A stretch of 49,630 nucleotides of DNA from Halioglobus sp. (GTDB lineage Bacteria; Pseudomonadota; Gammaproteobacteria; Pseudomonadales; Halieaceae): assembly GCA_020443425.1 (NCBI GenBank), contig JAGRIE010000021.1, positions 10,264 to 59,893 on the forward strand. The letters run 5' to 3'. Within the stretch, counting starts at the first letter, position 1, and each line of letters begins with the position of its first letter. A program made the position numbers and the translations under genes. The notes below the pieces were generated by a model. It was not told where the DNA came from. It did no database searches and saw nothing but the letters and a program-made list of their open reading frames with translations. This document shows, one piece after another, positions 31,488-39,800 of the stretch.

Positions 31488-31607
31488 TGTAGCGCAAGCT
31501 ACATCCCTAAGTGGCTTTTATCCTAAGCCAACCTGAGCAAGCCTCTTTTCCCCGAGAGGCCCAAGTTTCCCCGGCTGTGTGTGAAAGCGACAGCCGGGGT
31601 TTGTTGT
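31488..31607 (+). ncRNA. Candidate trans-acting small RNA between polA and engB (Spot 42/ErsA position)
   Basis: About 120 nt follow the sigma-E-like promoter and fold into four successive perfect stem-loops: 31488-31503 (TGTAGC, GCAA tetraloop, GCTACA), 31512-31530 (TGGCTT, 7-nt loop, AAGCCA), 31541-31560 (GCCTCT, C-rich loop TTTCCCCG, AGAGGC), and the terminator hairpin 31569-31599 followed by TTTGTTGT. Enteric Spot 42 and Pseudomonas ErsA, both Hfq-dependent, lie in this same polA-engB gap, and ErsA is driven by the sigma-E homologue AlgU. The unpaired C-rich loop and the CCCC before the terminator are plausible seed regions. Identity as an ErsA-like RNA is inferred from position, promoter and structure, not from alignment. 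Confidence 0.65.
31569..31607 (+). terminator. Intrinsic terminator of the candidate small RNA
   Basis: A perfect 10-bp stem (31569-31578 with 31590-31599, CCCCGGCTGT/ACAGCCGGGG) and an 11-nt loop are followed by TTTGTTGT. The T-rich tail is on the plus strand only, so it ends plus-strand transcription and not that of the convergent engB gene, whose stop codon is 13 bp away. Confidence 0.85.
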
Positions 31608-31619
31608 GCCCGGTGTGCG

Positions 31620-32270
31620 CTAGGTGAGCTCCCCGCTTGCGGAGCCCTGCGTCAACCACTGATCGAGTACCGCCATCAGCTCCTTGTGTCCTTCGTGTTT
31701 CAGCGCTGAGAACAGCTGTGCGCTCACCAGGTCGGTATTGTCTTTGAGCTTTGCGCGCACCTGCAGCAGGGCGGTCCCGGCCGCGCCGCGCTTGAGTTTA
31801 TCGGCTTTCGTCAGCAGGATATGCACCGGCATGGCGGCCTGCAGTGCCCAACCGAGCATCTGCTGGTCGAACGGCTGCAGGGGGTGGCGTATGTCCATCA
31901 ACAGGATCAGCCCGCGCAGGCACTGTCGATTTTGCAGGTAATTTTCCAGTTGTTTGGTCCATTCGCGCTTCACGGCGAGTGGGACTTTGGCGAATCCGTA
32001 ACCGGGCAGGTCGACCAGGCGCTGGCTGTCGGACAGCTCGAAAAAGTTGATGAGCTGCGTTCGACCCGGTGTCCTGGAGGTCTTTGCGAGCTTTTTGTTA
32101 TTCGTTAAGCTATTGATTGCACTCGACTTTCCAGCATTTGACCGACCGGCAAAGGCCACTTCCCAGCCGCTGTCGGGAGGGCACTGGGCCAGTTTTGCCG
32201 CGCTGGTCAGGAACTGCGCACCCCGATAATTCGGCGATGCGGGCAGGGTGGGACATTCGGGTTCGGTCAT
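31620..32270 (-). CDS. engB: Ribosome biogenesis GTPase EngB (YsxC/YihA)
   Basis: The product (216 aa) is a small TrmE-Era-type GTPase needed for large-subunit assembly. GTPase motifs are visible: G1 [12 protein letters not shown]2 region [10 protein letters not shown]3 DLPGYG, G4 LTKADK. The ATG at 32270 is chosen because the family N-terminus is short before [10 protein letters not shown]; an extended in-frame reading upstream is unlikely. It is convergent with the small RNA and polA and divergent from the cytochrome c5 gene. Confidence 0.96.
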   Translation of the reverse strand: MTEPECPTLPASPNYRGAQFLTSAAKLAQCPPDSGWEVAFAGRSNAGKSSAINSLTNNKKLAKTSRTPGRTQLINFFELSDSQRLVDLPGYGFAKVPLAVKREWTKQLENYLQNRQCLRGLILLMDIRHPLQPFDQQMLGWALQAAMPVHILLTKADKLKRGAAGTALLQVRAKLKDNTDLVSAQLFSALKHEGHKELMAVLDQWLTQGSASGELT

Positions 32271-32307
32271 TGCGAGGGATTGCCTTTTTTGGACTGGGTA
32301 TCTCGTA

Positions 32308-32313
32308 TATAAT
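32308..32313 (+). promoter_or_regulatory. Candidate promoter -10 box for the cytochrome c5-c4 genes
   Basis: A perfect TATAAT lies 72 bp before the cytochrome c5 ATG. At a 17-bp spacing upstream there is only a T-tract (TTTTTT, 32285-32290) as a -35 element, which matches the consensus poorly. The position in the engB/cytochrome divergent gap supports it. Confidence 0.5.
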
Positions 32314-32385
32314 GCCACAGCTTTTTTGTCTGTTATCAAATGCTTGAGTAGTTAATTGGCTCACCGGGCCTATAGAGGTGTCCCC

Positions 32386-32685
32386 ATGAAAAAATTGTTC
32401 GCGGCTGTTCTGATGATGTCCACTGTTGGCGCCTGGGCTGCAGGTGCTCCCCCACAGTACCAGACGTCCTGCTTTGCCTGCCATTCAACCGGCGCTGCCG
32501 GAGCACCCAAGGCCCACGACGAGGCCGCCTGGCAGCCCCGCATGGAGAAAGGGATGCCGGCACTGGTAGAGTCAGTGAAAAAGGGTATGAATGCGATGCC
32601 GCCCACCGGCATGTGCTCCACCTGCACCGATGAAGACTACATCGCCCTGATCGAGTTCATGGCCGCACCTGCGCCCACAAACTGA
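32386..32685 (+). CDS. Cytochrome c5-like monoheme protein
   Basis: The product (99 aa) has a Sec signal peptide (residues 1 to about 20, ending AWAAGA), a heme-binding CFACH in YQTSCFACHSTGAAGAPK, a Met near the C-terminus as possible axial ligand (MPPTGMCSTC), and the CSTC disulfide-type pair typical of cytochrome c5. It is a periplasmic electron carrier, probably feeding the oxidase together with the cytochrome c4 encoded 34 bp downstream. The ATG at 32386 gives the signal peptide. Confidence 0.9.
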   Translation: MKKLFAAVLMMSTVGAWAAGAPPQYQTSCFACHSTGAAGAPKAHDEAAWQPRMEKGMPALVESVKKGMNAMPPTGMCSTCTDEDYIALIEFMAAPAPTN

Positions 32686-32719
32686 AGCGACCTTAATATC
32701 CGCTAAATCTGGAATTCAC

Positions 32720-33352
32720 ATGAAGAAACTAGCAGTCCTGTTCAGCCTGGCTCTTGGCTGGACGTCGATCGGTGTTGCAGCCGCCACCAAGCCCGTGGGT
32801 GATGCCGCCGCCGGCGAAACCCAAAGCGCCGCCTGCGGTGCCTGTCACGGTGCGGATGGCAATGCCGCCTCCCCGTTCCCGAAACTGGCCGCTCAGGGTG
32901 AGAAATACCTGTATAAGCAGCTGCAGGATATTCGCGATGGTATTCGTGAGGTGCCGACAATGGTCGGCCAGCTGGACCGTAAAACGGACCAGGACCTGGC
33001 GGATATCGCGGCGTATTTCGCCTCGAAGAAACGCTCGGGCGGACACACGGATCCGGAGAAACTTGAACTGGGCGCGAAAATCTACCGAGCGGGCGTTCCC
33101 GATCGGAATGTTGCGGCCTGTATCGCCTGCCACTCCCCAACCGGGAAAGGCAACGATCCCGCCGGTTTCCCATCGCTCGCCGGGCAGAATGCACAGTATG
33201 TCGCTGACCAGCTGCGCGCCTATCGCAAGGGCTATGACGATCCTGCCGGACGCACCAATGACGGTGAGGCGATGATTATGCGCACCACAGCCTTCGGCCT
33301 GAGTGACAAGGAAATAGAGGCCGTGTCCAGCTATGTGGCGGGGCTGAAATAG
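32720..33352 (+). CDS. Cytochrome c4, diheme
   Basis: The product (210 aa) has a signal peptide (1 to about 21) and two homologous cytochrome c domains, each with a heme motif (CGACHGADGNAA and CIACHSPTGKG) and downstream Met ligands (VPTMVGQL and AMIMRTTAFGLSDKEIEAVSSY). This is the usual two-domain c4 with about 190 mature residues. It carries electrons in the periplasm to terminal oxidases. It is followed by an intrinsic terminator and then dsbA, as in Pseudomonas. Confidence 0.95.
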   Translation: MKKLAVLFSLALGWTSIGVAAATKPVGDAAAGETQSAACGACHGADGNAASPFPKLAAQGEKYLYKQLQDIRDGIREVPTMVGQLDRKTDQDLADIAAYFASKKRSGGHTDPEKLELGAKIYRAGVPDRNVAACIACHSPTGKGNDPAGFPSLAGQNAQYVADQLRAYRKGYDDPAGRTNDGEAMIMRTTAFGLSDKEIEAVSSYVAGLK

Positions 33353-33368
33353 AGCCAATGGCCGTAAG

Positions 33369-33395
33369 AGGTGGCATTTATGCCACCTTTTTTTT
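33369..33395 (+). terminator. Intrinsic terminator after cytochrome c4
   Basis: An 8-bp perfect stem AGGTGGCA (33369-33376) with TGCCACCT (33381-33388) and a TTTA loop is followed directly by a run of eight T. It ends the cytochrome c5-c4 transcript 17 bp after the c4 stop codon. Confidence 0.92.
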
Positions 33396-33460
33396 CAGCT
33401 GATGAACGTCCCGCGCCAATTGCGGTCTCATCAAGCATCAACTATTTTCTGGAGAGAACC

Positions 33461-34105
33461 ATGATCAAAAAACTAGTGCTGGCCCTGTCTTTTATGGCGT
33501 TCGGGCTTTCCTGTGCAGCGGAAGACGACGCGGCGACCACGTATGTGGCAGGTACTCACTACGAGCTGATCACACCCCCGGTGCGCTCGGTTGATCCGGA
33601 TAAAATCGAGGTCGGCGAGTTTTTCTGGTACGGCTGTATCCACTGCTACAACTTCGAATTGCTGTTGGAGCCCTGGGTTGAGAAGCTGCCCGAGGATGTG
33701 AGCTATCGCGGGATCCCCGCTGTATGGGCCGAGCCGATGAAGCTGCATGCCAAGGCCTATTACGCCGCGCAGGCGCTGGGTGTGCTGGACATCATGCACC
33801 CGGTGATTTTCCAGGCGATGAATGTCGATCACAAGAAACTGCTGTCGCAGGGAGAAATTGCAGCGCTGTTCACCGCCAACGGCGTATCCGAGGAGGACTT
33901 CAACAAGGCGTTCAACTCCTTCGGGGTGAACAGCCAGGTCAGCCAGGCGATGGCCACGGCCAAAGCGGCCAAGCTGAAAGGTACGCCGGCGATGATGGTC
34001 AATGGCAAATACTATATCAGCCAGCAGACTGCCGGGTCGCAGGCGAACATGCTGAAGGTTGCCGACTTCCTGATCGAAAAAGAGCGCGCTGCCAACGCCG
34101 ACTAG
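33461..34105 (+). CDS. dsbA: Periplasmic thiol:disulfide oxidoreductase DsbA, CIHC active site
   Basis: The product (214 aa) has a signal peptide (1 to about 19) and a DsbA fold: active-site CxxC at C59-C62 in FFWYGCIHCYNFE, the helical insert, and the cis-Pro loop KGTPAMMVNGKYY. It introduces disulfides into periplasmic proteins. The dipeptide between the cysteines is I-H instead of the usual P-H of E. coli and Pseudomonas DsbA. A GGAGAG site precedes the ATG at 33461. The gene sits after cytochrome c4 and its terminator. Confidence 0.95.
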   Translation: MIKKLVLALSFMAFGLSCAAEDDAATTYVAGTHYELITPPVRSVDPDKIEVGEFFWYGCIHCYNFELLLEPWVEKLPEDVSYRGIPAVWAEPMKLHAKAYYAAQALGVLDIMHPVIFQAMNVDHKKLLSQGEIAALFTANGVSEEDFNKAFNSFGVNSQVSQAMATAKAAKLKGTPAMMVNGKYYISQQTAGSQANMLKVADFLIEKERAANAD

Positions 34106-34127
34106 TGCGCGTTGGCGTGTGTTGCGC

Positions 34128-35174
34128 CTAGATCACCAGCCACTCGGGAACGGGCAGGCCCTTGTTCTCGAGAAACACCGGGTTAAACAGCTTGCTCTGG
34201 TAGCGGTTGCCGTAATCACACAGGATGGTGACGATGGTATGGCCCGGCCCGAGGTGCTCTGCCAGGCGCACCGCGCCGGCGATATTGATCGCCGCTGAGC
34301 CGCCCAGGCACAGCCCCTCGTGTTTCAGCAAATCAAAGATGTACGGCAGCGCCTCTTCGTCGGTGATCATGAACGAAACGTCCACCTTTGCCTGCGCCAC
34401 GTTGTCCGTCACATGGTTGATACCGATGCCTTCCATGATGGACCCGCCTTCGCTCGGCCGCGTCTCGCCGCTGCGGAAGTACTCGTACATCGAAGCACCC
34501 GCAGGATCTGCCAGGCCGATGGTGATCCCGGCGTTGTGACTTTTCAGCGCTGTCGATACCCCGGCGAGAGTGCCGCCGGTACCGACGGCGCAGATAAACC
34601 CGTCTACTTTGCCGTCGGTCTGCTGCCAGATCTCCTGGCCTGTGGTGCGCTGGTGTATCTCCATATTGGCGAGGTTGTCGAACTGGCGGGCCCACACCGC
34701 GCCGTTCTCCTCTTGTTTGGCGAACTTCTCCGCCAACCGTTGGGCGGTATGTATATAGTGATTGGGATCGCTGAACGAAGTGGCGCCGACCAGGTGCAGG
34801 TCCGCCCCCAGTAGCTCCAGGGTATCGATCTTCTCCTTGCTCTGGGTAACCGGCATTACCACCGTGCTGCGATAGCCCATGGCATTGGCCAGCAGTGTCA
34901 GCCCGATCCCGGTATTACCGGCGGTACCCTCGACGATGCGGCCGCCCGGTTGCAGTTCACCAGAGGCCTGTGCCGCCCGGATAATCCCCAGCGCCGTGCG
35001 GTCCTTCACTGATCCGCCGGGATTCAGGAACTCCGCCTTTCCGAGAATGGTGCAGCCGGTTTTTTCCGATACCTGTTTCAGGTAGAGCAAAGGGGTGTTG
35101 CCTATCAGTTCGGTCACATCAGACGCAGTGCGCACGTAATAATCTCCGCTGGAATTGCCCGACGAGTATGCCAT
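34128..35174 (-). CDS. PLP-dependent cysteine synthase family protein
   Basis: The product (348 aa) is a fold type II PLP enzyme of the O-acetylserine sulfhydrylase/cystathionine beta-synthase group. The PLP lysine is K57 in NPGGSVKDRTA, the phosphate/substrate loop reads EGTAGNTGIGL, and the glycine-rich PLP-phosphate loop is GTGGTLAGV. The EGTAGNTG loop differs from the TSGNTG of classical CysK and CysM and marks a distinct subgroup usually annotated cysteine synthase A. It likely makes cysteine from O-acetylserine and sulfide. It follows the MFS gene by 15 bp in one unit. Confidence 0.88.
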   Translation of the reverse strand: MAYSSGNSSGDYYVRTASDVTELIGNTPLLYLKQVSEKTGCTILGKAEFLNPGGSVKDRTALGIIRAAQASGELQPGGRIVEGTAGNTGIGLTLLANAMGYRSTVVMPVTQSKEKIDTLELLGADLHLVGATSFSDPNHYIHTAQRLAEKFAKQEENGAVWARQFDNLANMEIHQRTTGQEIWQQTDGKVDGFICAVGTGGTLAGVSTALKSHNAGITIGLADPAGASMYEYFRSGETRPSEGGSIMEGIGINHVTDNVAQAKVDVSFMITDEEALPYIFDLLKHEGLCLGGSAAINIAGAVRLAEHLGPGHTIVTILCDYGNRYQSKLFNPVFLENKGLPVPEWLVI

Positions 35175-35189
35175 AGCGTGAGCATCCGG

Positions 35190-36392
35190 TCAGGGATTTG
35201 TCGTTGCGCGCCCTCGATACAGTGCTATACACAGCAGCAGGGAGAGCACGGTGATGAAGACCATGAAGTCCAGCATGGGCGCAGGTGTATCGACCAGGTA
35301 GGCGCCGACCAGCGCCGTCGCCGAGGCCGACAGCGCCATCTGGATAAAGCCCATCAGCGCCGATGCCGTGCCGGCGATCTGCGGAAAAGGACGCAGCGCG
35401 ATCGCCATCGCATTGGGCAGGACCAGTCCCATGCCGGTGGAGTAGAACATCATCGGCAACACCAGTACGGCGATACTGTGCGGGTACAGAGAGGAGCCAA
35501 TCCACATGGTGGTAGTGGCTATGGCGGCCATCACTGCGCCAGCCAGTACGGTATGTTCGGAGGCATAGCTCGCACTCATTCTGGCGCTGACAGCGCTGCC
35601 CAGCATATAGCCGGCCACGGATGTCAGGAAGATAAAACCAAAGTACTGCACGGGTACGCCCAGCATATCGATGTACACAAAGCTCGAGGATGACAGATAC
35701 GCCAACAAGCCAGCGTAGACAAAGCCGCTGCCGAATGTGGCGGTGACAAACATGGGGCTGCGCAACAAGCGGGCGTAATTGCGCGCGATGGACAGCGGGT
35801 GCAGGCTCTGCCGCTCCGGCAGGGACTCGGCCAGGAACACATTGATCAGCACCAGCATGACAGCACCGTACACGGCCAGGAAAACAAAAATACTGGGCCA
35901 TGGCAGCCACAGCATCATGATGCTTCCCATCGTGGGCGCGACGGCCGGGGCCAGAGCCATCAGCATGGCAATCAGTGACAGTGCCCGGGCCGCTCGTGTC
36001 GGACCGAACACGTCGCGGGCGACAGCGCGGGCAAGGGTCGGGCCCACACAGGCGCCCACACCCTGGATGAAGCGGAACAGCATCAGTTCCTGCACCGTGG
36101 TGGCGAGGCTGCAGCCCAGGCATGCCAGCACAAACAGCACGGTGCCGCCGATCAGTATCGGCTTGCGGCCGAAGCGGTCCGCCAGCGGACCACAGGCGAG
36201 GTGGAACAGGGCGAAGCCGGTGAGGTAGGTGCTCAGGGTCAGGTGCATGTGGTGGATGTCGGTGTCCAGGGCCGCCATCATCGCGGGCATCGCGGGCAGG
36301 TAGACATCCACACTCAAGGGGCCGAGCGCCACCAGGGCCGCCAGCAATGCCAGCAGCCAGCGGGAGTCAGGGTGCAACTGTCGGTGGGCCAT
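35190..36392 (-). CDS. Bcr/CflA family MFS drug or metabolite exporter
   Basis: The product (400 aa) has twelve predicted helices. Family signatures are LGPLSVDVYLPAMPAM in helix 1, HLACGPLADRFGRKPIL in the helix 2-3 loop (motif A) and RFIQGVGACVGPTLARAVARD. Bcr/CflA proteins export drugs such as bicyclomycin and chloramphenicol, and E. coli Bcr also exports cysteine. Because the gene directly precedes a cysteine synthase gene in the same unit and faces a putative persulfide-sensing regulator, a thiol or cysteine-related substrate is a reasonable guess, not a proof. Confidence 0.9.
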   Translation of the reverse strand: MAHRQLHPDSRWLLALLAALVALGPLSVDVYLPAMPAMMAALDTDIHHMHLTLSTYLTGFALFHLACGPLADRFGRKPILIGGTVLFVLACLGCSLATTVQELMLFRFIQGVGACVGPTLARAVARDVFGPTRAARALSLIAMLMALAPAVAPTMGSIMMLWLPWPSIFVFLAVYGAVMLVLINVFLAESLPERQSLHPLSIARNYARLLRSPMFVTATFGSGFVYAGLLAYLSSSSFVYIDMLGVPVQYFGFIFLTSVAGYMLGSAVSARMSASYASEHTVLAGAVMAAIATTTMWIGSSLYPHSIAVLVLPMMFYSTGMGLVLPNAMAIALRPFPQIAGTASALMGFIQMALSASATALVGAYLVDTPAPMLDFMVFITVLSLLLCIALYRGRATTNP

Positions 36393-36465
36393 GGGGCGGC
36401 GATGCTAATCGATAAGACCGGTGAAAGCAAAGCACTGCGCGGTGCAGCACGCAGCTCGGTGAGTA

Positions 36466-36494
36466 TTGACTAGTATATTAGATAAACCTAATAT
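36466..36494 (+). promoter_or_regulatory. Promoter and overlapping operator of the ArsR-type regulator
   Basis: A sigma-70 promoter TTGACT (36466-36471), 17-bp spacer, TAATAT (36489-36494) points toward the regulator gene. A perfect inverted repeat ATATTAG-6 bp-CTAATAT (36475-36494) covers the spacer and the -10 box, the usual place for an autorepressing ArsR protein. On the other strand TATACT (36472-36477) could be the -10 box of the divergent MFS gene, so one operator may control both directions. Confidence 0.65.
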
Positions 36495-36503
36495 TAAATC
36501 TTT

Positions 36504-36517
36504 CGGCCAATTGGCCG
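36504..36517. promoter_or_regulatory. 14-bp perfect palindrome near the regulator transcription start
   Basis: CGGCCAATTGGCCG is a perfect palindrome lying just downstream of the predicted start point (about 36501) and 22 bp before the regulator ATG. It differs in sequence from the AT-rich operator. It may be a second protein-binding site or a small RNA hairpin close to the ribosome binding site. Confidence 0.35.
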
Positions 36518-36539
36518 GCGGGGGCAGGCAGGCAAGTTG

Positions 36540-36839
36540 ATGGATATCGAGTTGATGCACACTAATGTCGAGGCGGCATCCTCGCTGCTGAAGTCGCTGG
36601 CCAACCCCAATCGCCTGCTGGTGCTCTGTGCACTGGTGACGCGGGAGCATACTGCGGGTGAACTGGAGCAATTGACGGGCCTCAGTCAGTCGGCCATCTC
36701 GCAACACCTGGCGCGTCTGCGGGAGGAGCAGTTGGTCGCCACGCGGCGACAGGCGCAGCGGATTTACTACTCGCTGTGCAGTTCAGACGCCGCGGCCGTG
36801 CTGGCGACACTGCATGGAATCTACTGTGCCGATGAATGA
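36540..36839 (+). CDS. ArsR family regulator of the BigR/SqrR (persulfide-sensing) type
   Basis: The product (99 aa) is a winged-helix repressor: helix-turn-helix GELEQLTGLSQSAISQHLAR (about 40-59) and wing LVATRRQAQRIYYSL. It lacks the ELCVCDL metal motif of classical ArsR. It has C30 (in LLVLCALV) and C96 (in LHGIYC), 66 residues apart, equal to the C42/C108 pair of BigR that forms a disulfide or polysulfide bridge; C80 is extra. I infer that it senses reactive sulfur or oxidants. The ATG at 36540 is chosen over a TTG one codon upstream. Its end overlaps the RND permease start by 8 bases. Confidence 0.85.
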   Translation: MDIELMHTNVEAASSLLKSLANPNRLLVLCALVTREHTAGELEQLTGLSQSAISQHLARLREEQLVATRRQAQRIYYSLCSSDAAAVLATLHGIYCADE

Positions 36840-39800
36840 TCCCGGCCGCTATGGCCCAGCGGCGGGCGCCGCAGTTGACGGCCTCGTCCAATACGCACTG
36901 AAAGGCGGTTTGCCGAAGCTGATTTTCCTGTTGGCACTGGCGGCGGGTGTGATTGCGCTTCTGTACACGCCGCGTGAAGAAGAGCCCCAGATCGTGGTTC
37001 CGATGGTCGACGTTCTGGTGCAGGCCCCCGGACTGAGTGCCAAACAGGTCGAGCGGCAGGTAACGATACCGCTGGAAAAACTGCTGTCCCAGATTCCCGG
37101 GGTGGAACACGTCTACTCCGCTTCGGCGACAGGCGGCGCCAGCGTCACACTGGCGTTCTATGTGGGCCAGGACCGTGAGGACTCCCTGCTCAATACCTAT
37201 AATAAACTGTACTCAAACCAGGATCGCGTGCCTCCCGTGGTCAGCAACTGGATGGTGCGCCCGGTGGAAGTGGACGATGTGCCCATTGTGATGCTGGGCC
37301 TGTGGAGTACAGATGCCAACCGCTACAGCGATTTTGAACTGCGCCGCATCGCGGATGAGGTCTCAACTGTCCTGCAAGGCATCCCCGAGACCAGTGAAGT
37401 CAATGTAGTAGGTGGGCGCCCGCGCACTGTCAAAATCCTGGTTGATCCGGAGAGTCTGGGTGCCCGCAAAACGACGACTGCTGATATCGTGTCGGCGCTG
37501 GAAGTCTCCAATGTGCTGCACTCCTCGGGTGAGTGGGCTTTCAATAACGAATCCATCGTGCTGGAGTCCGGCGACTTTATCCAGGGTGTGCCGGAACTGG
37601 AAACGCTGGTCGTCAACGTGATTGACTCTGTACCGGTCTATCTGCGCGATGTCGCCCGTATTGAAGATGGCCCGGCGGAGGCGGACAGCTACTCCTGGAT
37701 CGATTTCACTGCCGCTCACCCGGCAGGCAGCGATGGCGATAATAGTGCCGGCCTGGCCCCTTACCCGATGGTGGCGATATCTGTCGCCAAACAGCGCGGT
37801 GCCAATGCCGTCACTGTCGCCCGGGCTGTTCACACCGAAATAGCGCGGTTGCAGCAGCAACTGTTGCCGCCGCAGGTGCAGGTTGAGGTGCTGCGCGATT
37901 ACGGCCAGACGGCAAATGAAAAGGTGAATGACCTGACCAGCAGTCTGGCCTTCGCCATAGTCACGGTGGTGATGTTTATCGGCGTGTTCCTGGGCTGGCG
38001 CGCCGCTGTCGTGGTCGGGCTCGCAGTACCGGTCTGCTACGGCATTACCCTGGGCCTGGATTATGCAATGGGTTACACCATCAATCGGGTGACCCTGTTT
38101 GCGCTGATCCTGTCGCTGGGCCTGCTGGTCGATGACCCGATCACCGGGGTGGACAATATCTCCCGTTTCATGACGAGAACCTCGATGCCGCTGCGTGAGC
38201 GGGTAGCGGCCGCGATAGCGGAGATACGGGTACCGCTGGTGCTGTCCACCGTCACCATTGTTATGGCCTTTCTGCCGCTGGCGTTCATCACAGGCATGAT
38301 GGGCCCGTATATGGCACCGATGGCATTCAATGTGCCGGTCAGTGTGATCGCCAGTACCCTGGTGGCTTTTCTGGTGACACCGTGGCTGGCCAGCCGCGTA
38401 CTGAAAGCACCCGTGGTGCCGGACGACGCGGCCAGCGGTGCGCCGCAGAACGGTTTTTACCGCCGCGTGATGACGCCGCTGGTCAGTGATCGCGGTCGGG
38501 CCAAGGCGCTGTTGTGGCTGGTGCTGGGGCTCTTTATCGCCGCCGCGGTGCTGCCACTGTTCCGCGCCGTGCCGTTAAAGCTGTTGCCCTTCGACAACAA
38601 GAATGAAGTCCAGGTGCTGATCGACCTGCCTGAGAGCGCGAGCCTGGAGCACACGGCCGCCGCGGTACAGGAGGTGGCCAACCAGGTGAAGCGGATACCC
38701 GAAGTGCGCTCTGTTGCGGCGTTCGTGGGGGTGGCCTCCCCGATTGATTTCAACGGCATGGTGCGGCGCTACTACCAGCGTACTGGCGCCAATATGGGCG
38801 AACTGCGACTCACGCTGGCGGATAAATCAGAACGTGTCCAGCAGTCCCACGGTGTTGTACTGCGCTTGCGCGAACTGCTGGCACCGCTCAACCGCGACGG
38901 AGTGAGCATCAAGATTGTGGAAGTGCCGCCCGGCCCGCCCGTCCTCAGTACACTGGTAGCGGAAATCTACGGCGATACACTGACACCGTACAACACCCAG
39001 AAAGCCGCCGCCAGGACAGTGATGGACAGGCTTTCGCGCGAGGCCCACGTGGTGGAGATTGATTCGACCATCGAGCATGCACAGGGCCGCCTGCGCTTTG
39101 TTGTCGACAAACAGAAAGCGGCACTGTCCGGTGTCGCCACGGATGACATCGCCAGCACGCTGGCCATGGCCAACGAAGGCCATGTGTCAGGATACCTGCA
39201 GCTTGAACGGGAGGCCCGGCCGCTGCCGCTGGAGCTGCGCATGGACCCGCGCCTGCGGCTGTCGGCCCATGATTTTGAGCGACTGCTGGTCAAGGGTCGT
39301 CAGGGTGTCACCAAGGCCACTACTGAGCAGGGACTGGAGATAGCACCGCAACCGTTGGTGCCGCTGGGCGAACTGGGGAGCTTCGAGGAGGGCCTGGCTG
39401 ACCAGGTGATCCACCACAAGGACTTGCGCCCTGTGGTGTACGTGACGGCGGAACTCAGCGGTCGTACCCCGGCGGAAGTGATTGCCGATGTGAATGCAGA
39501 CCAGGGGGCACAGCCGCGTGACGCCGCACCCTGGGAGACGCGCAACTACCTGTACAGCGGTGCGGGCGACAGCTGGACACTGCCTCCCGATACCAGCGTG
39601 GTGTGGGGTGGTGAAGGCGAGTGGCGCATTACGGTGGACGTGTTCCGCGACATGGGCCTGGGTTACCTGTTCGCGCTACTGGCGATCTTTGCGGTGCTTC
39701 GCCTGCAGACCAGTTCCACCGCGCTGTCCCTGATTATCATGTCCTCCATTCCACTGACGATCATCGGCATCATGCCGGGATTCTGGCTGATGAACCAGTT

